From the NCBI GenBank assembly GCA_026396555.1, contig JAPLWO010000027.1, positions 1 through 6,356 on the forward strand: DNA of 6,356 nt, given 5' to 3'. This DNA comes from Candidatus Magasanikiibacteriota bacterium (GTDB taxonomy: Bacteria; Patescibacteriota; Patescibacteriia; Magasanikbacterales; 2-02-FULL-50-9b). Of the stretch, positions 5,542 through 6,356 are shown one piece after another (the first letter of the stretch is position 1; every line of letters starts with the position of its first letter). The position numbers were made by a program, and so were the translations under genes. The notes under the pieces were generated by a model. It ran no database searches. It worked only from the letters and a program-made list of their open reading frames with translations, and was not told where the DNA came from.

Positions 5542-5561
5542 GAACCTGTCAGAAACGAAAC

Positions 5562-6356
5562 TTACGCGATCGCGATGTCCTTGCCGGAAACGACCGGCGC
5601 GCGATGCGGAAACTGGCGCGCGATCTTGGGAACGAAGTCCGCAGTCTCACCGGTGTAGACGCGCGCGATGTGATGGTCATCATCGCCGGGGCGAACGGAA
5701 AACAGCGTGACCTTGTCGGACGAGCTGCCGACTGGCGTGCCGATGCAGATGTCACCACCCGTTTCGAACGTCGCCAGATGCGTCGCAAACACGTCATCGC
5801 CGACGCGACGGAACGAAACCGCTTTGGCCGGCATGCCGATGTCCGACAAAATATGCACCATGCCCAAACCCGGAATCGCCAACGCGCGGCTCATGAACCG
5901 GTGGTTCAGACCGCCGTCGCACAAATCACTCGCGAGCGTCGGATCCAAATGAACCGCCTTCCAGCGCTTGCTCGTCAGATCGACCATGAACCGCAACCCT
6001 TCGGTCGCGTGGCGCATGACGAACGTGTTGGAATCGGCGAGCAGTGCGAAATTGGCGGCGTTCGGAATCATGATCGGCACCTTGCCGTCAGCCGTGATCC
6101 ACGTACTCATCGAACTGACCGGCGCGACGCCCGCGAACTGCGAGACACGATTCGCCGTCGGCTTGTCGACGTGATTGAGACACAGGCCGCTCAAGCCCGC
6201 GATCGCGATGTAGTGGCGCTGCATGACCGGCTCTTCGCTGCCGACACACATCAGCGTGACTTCATTGCCATTGGCGTCGAGCAGCGAAATCCGATTCAGC
6301 ACACCATGGTGGCCGCTCGGGATTTTCACCGTGCCATCAGGCGACACATTCTTGGG
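5562..6356 (-). CDS. Unrecognised protein, C-terminal part (5' end beyond the window)
   Basis: The frame is open to the right edge, so the gene is 5'-partial; an in-frame GTG at 6347 is possible but has no visible ribosome binding site in the nine bases available. The 261 residues counted from that GTG have no signal peptide, membrane helix or motif that I can assign firmly. The chain looks soluble and beta-rich, with many short Gly/Asp turns. A segment reading VFATHLATFETGGDICIGTP (187-205, including C201) faintly resembles the 'G-x-V-C-L-G' cysteine segment of the Prok-E2 family D/PRTRC protein B group, but the N-terminal half does not obviously fit. Codons are GC-rich, unlike alr, suggesting transfer. 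The stop codon is followed by a strong terminator. Confidence 0.7.
   Translation of the reverse strand, partial: PKNVSPDGTVKIPSGHHGVLNRISLLDANGNEVTLMCVGSEEPVMQRHYIAIAGLSGLCLNHVDKPTANRVSQFAGVAPVSSMSTWITADGKVPIMIPNAANFALLADSNTFVMRHATEGLRFMVDLTSKRWKAVHLDPTLASDLCDGGLNHRFMSRALAIPGLGMVHILSDIGMPAKAVSFRRVGDDVFATHLATFETGGDICIGTPVGSSSDKVTLFSVRPGDDDHHIARVYTGETADFVPKIARQFPHRAPVVSGKDIAIA

Noticed and set aside
5707..6174. Plus-strand frames inside the 5562-6356 gene
   Set aside because: They are antisense to one continuous open frame that is followed by a strong terminator, and have no promoter or ribosome binding site of their own.

Overview
The window looks like a chromosomal segment of a Patescibacteria/CPR bacterium, probably in the Parcubacteria-like part of that radiation. 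This is an inference. It rests on the 5' end of a 16S rRNA gene with a 'GGCTAAGGCATGCAAGTCG' stretch, on CPR-style KhpA and TrmD proteins, and on tiny intergenic gaps with starts that lack Shine-Dalgarno sequences. There is no 16S 3' end here and no database search was possible.

Layout, left to right. Positions 1-160 are the 5' end of 16S rRNA (minus strand), with a strong rrn promoter near 355-383 and a boxA-like leader element. Divergent from it is alr (alanine racemase, plus strand, 470-1583), broken by an apparent ~32-nt internal deletion. It converges, stop to stop, on trmD (minus, 1586-2233). Divergent from trmD is an O-antigen ligase/polymerase-like membrane gene (plus, 2330-3525), broken by a frame change near 2974-2980. 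Its 3' end overlaps the 3' end of khpA (minus, 3502-3849). Upstream of khpA on the same strand lie a two-zinc-ribbon Lar-like protein (4016-4405), an unrecognised small protein (4553-4912), rpsP (ribosomal protein S16, 5054-5359) and the C-terminal part of an unrecognised GC-rich gene (5562 to beyond 6356).

Two themes connect the genes. First, rpsP, khpA and trmD run in the same order and strand as in the usual rpsP-khpA-(rimM)-trmD ribosome-maturation operon, but here they are separated by foreign-looking genes, and each has its own promoter. Second, the right half is built of single-gene transcription units. Four minus-strand genes (5562, rpsP, 4553, Lar-like) each end in a clear hairpin-plus-T-run terminator, and the next gene's promoter follows within a few to a few tens of bases. 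The promoters are sigma-70-like, nearly all with exact 17-bp spacers. In the AT-rich left half, the promoters of alr and trmD sit so close to the start codon that the mRNAs should be leaderless. The Lar-like gene instead has a very strong Shine-Dalgarno sequence. Base composition shifts sharply: 18 of 60 bases are G/C at 661-720, against 39 of 60 at 5581-5640.

Both plus-strand genes are envelope genes (peptidoglycan precursor and surface glycan) and both are broken, while all complete minus-strand genes are intact. Either envelope functions are decaying, or the assembly has local errors.
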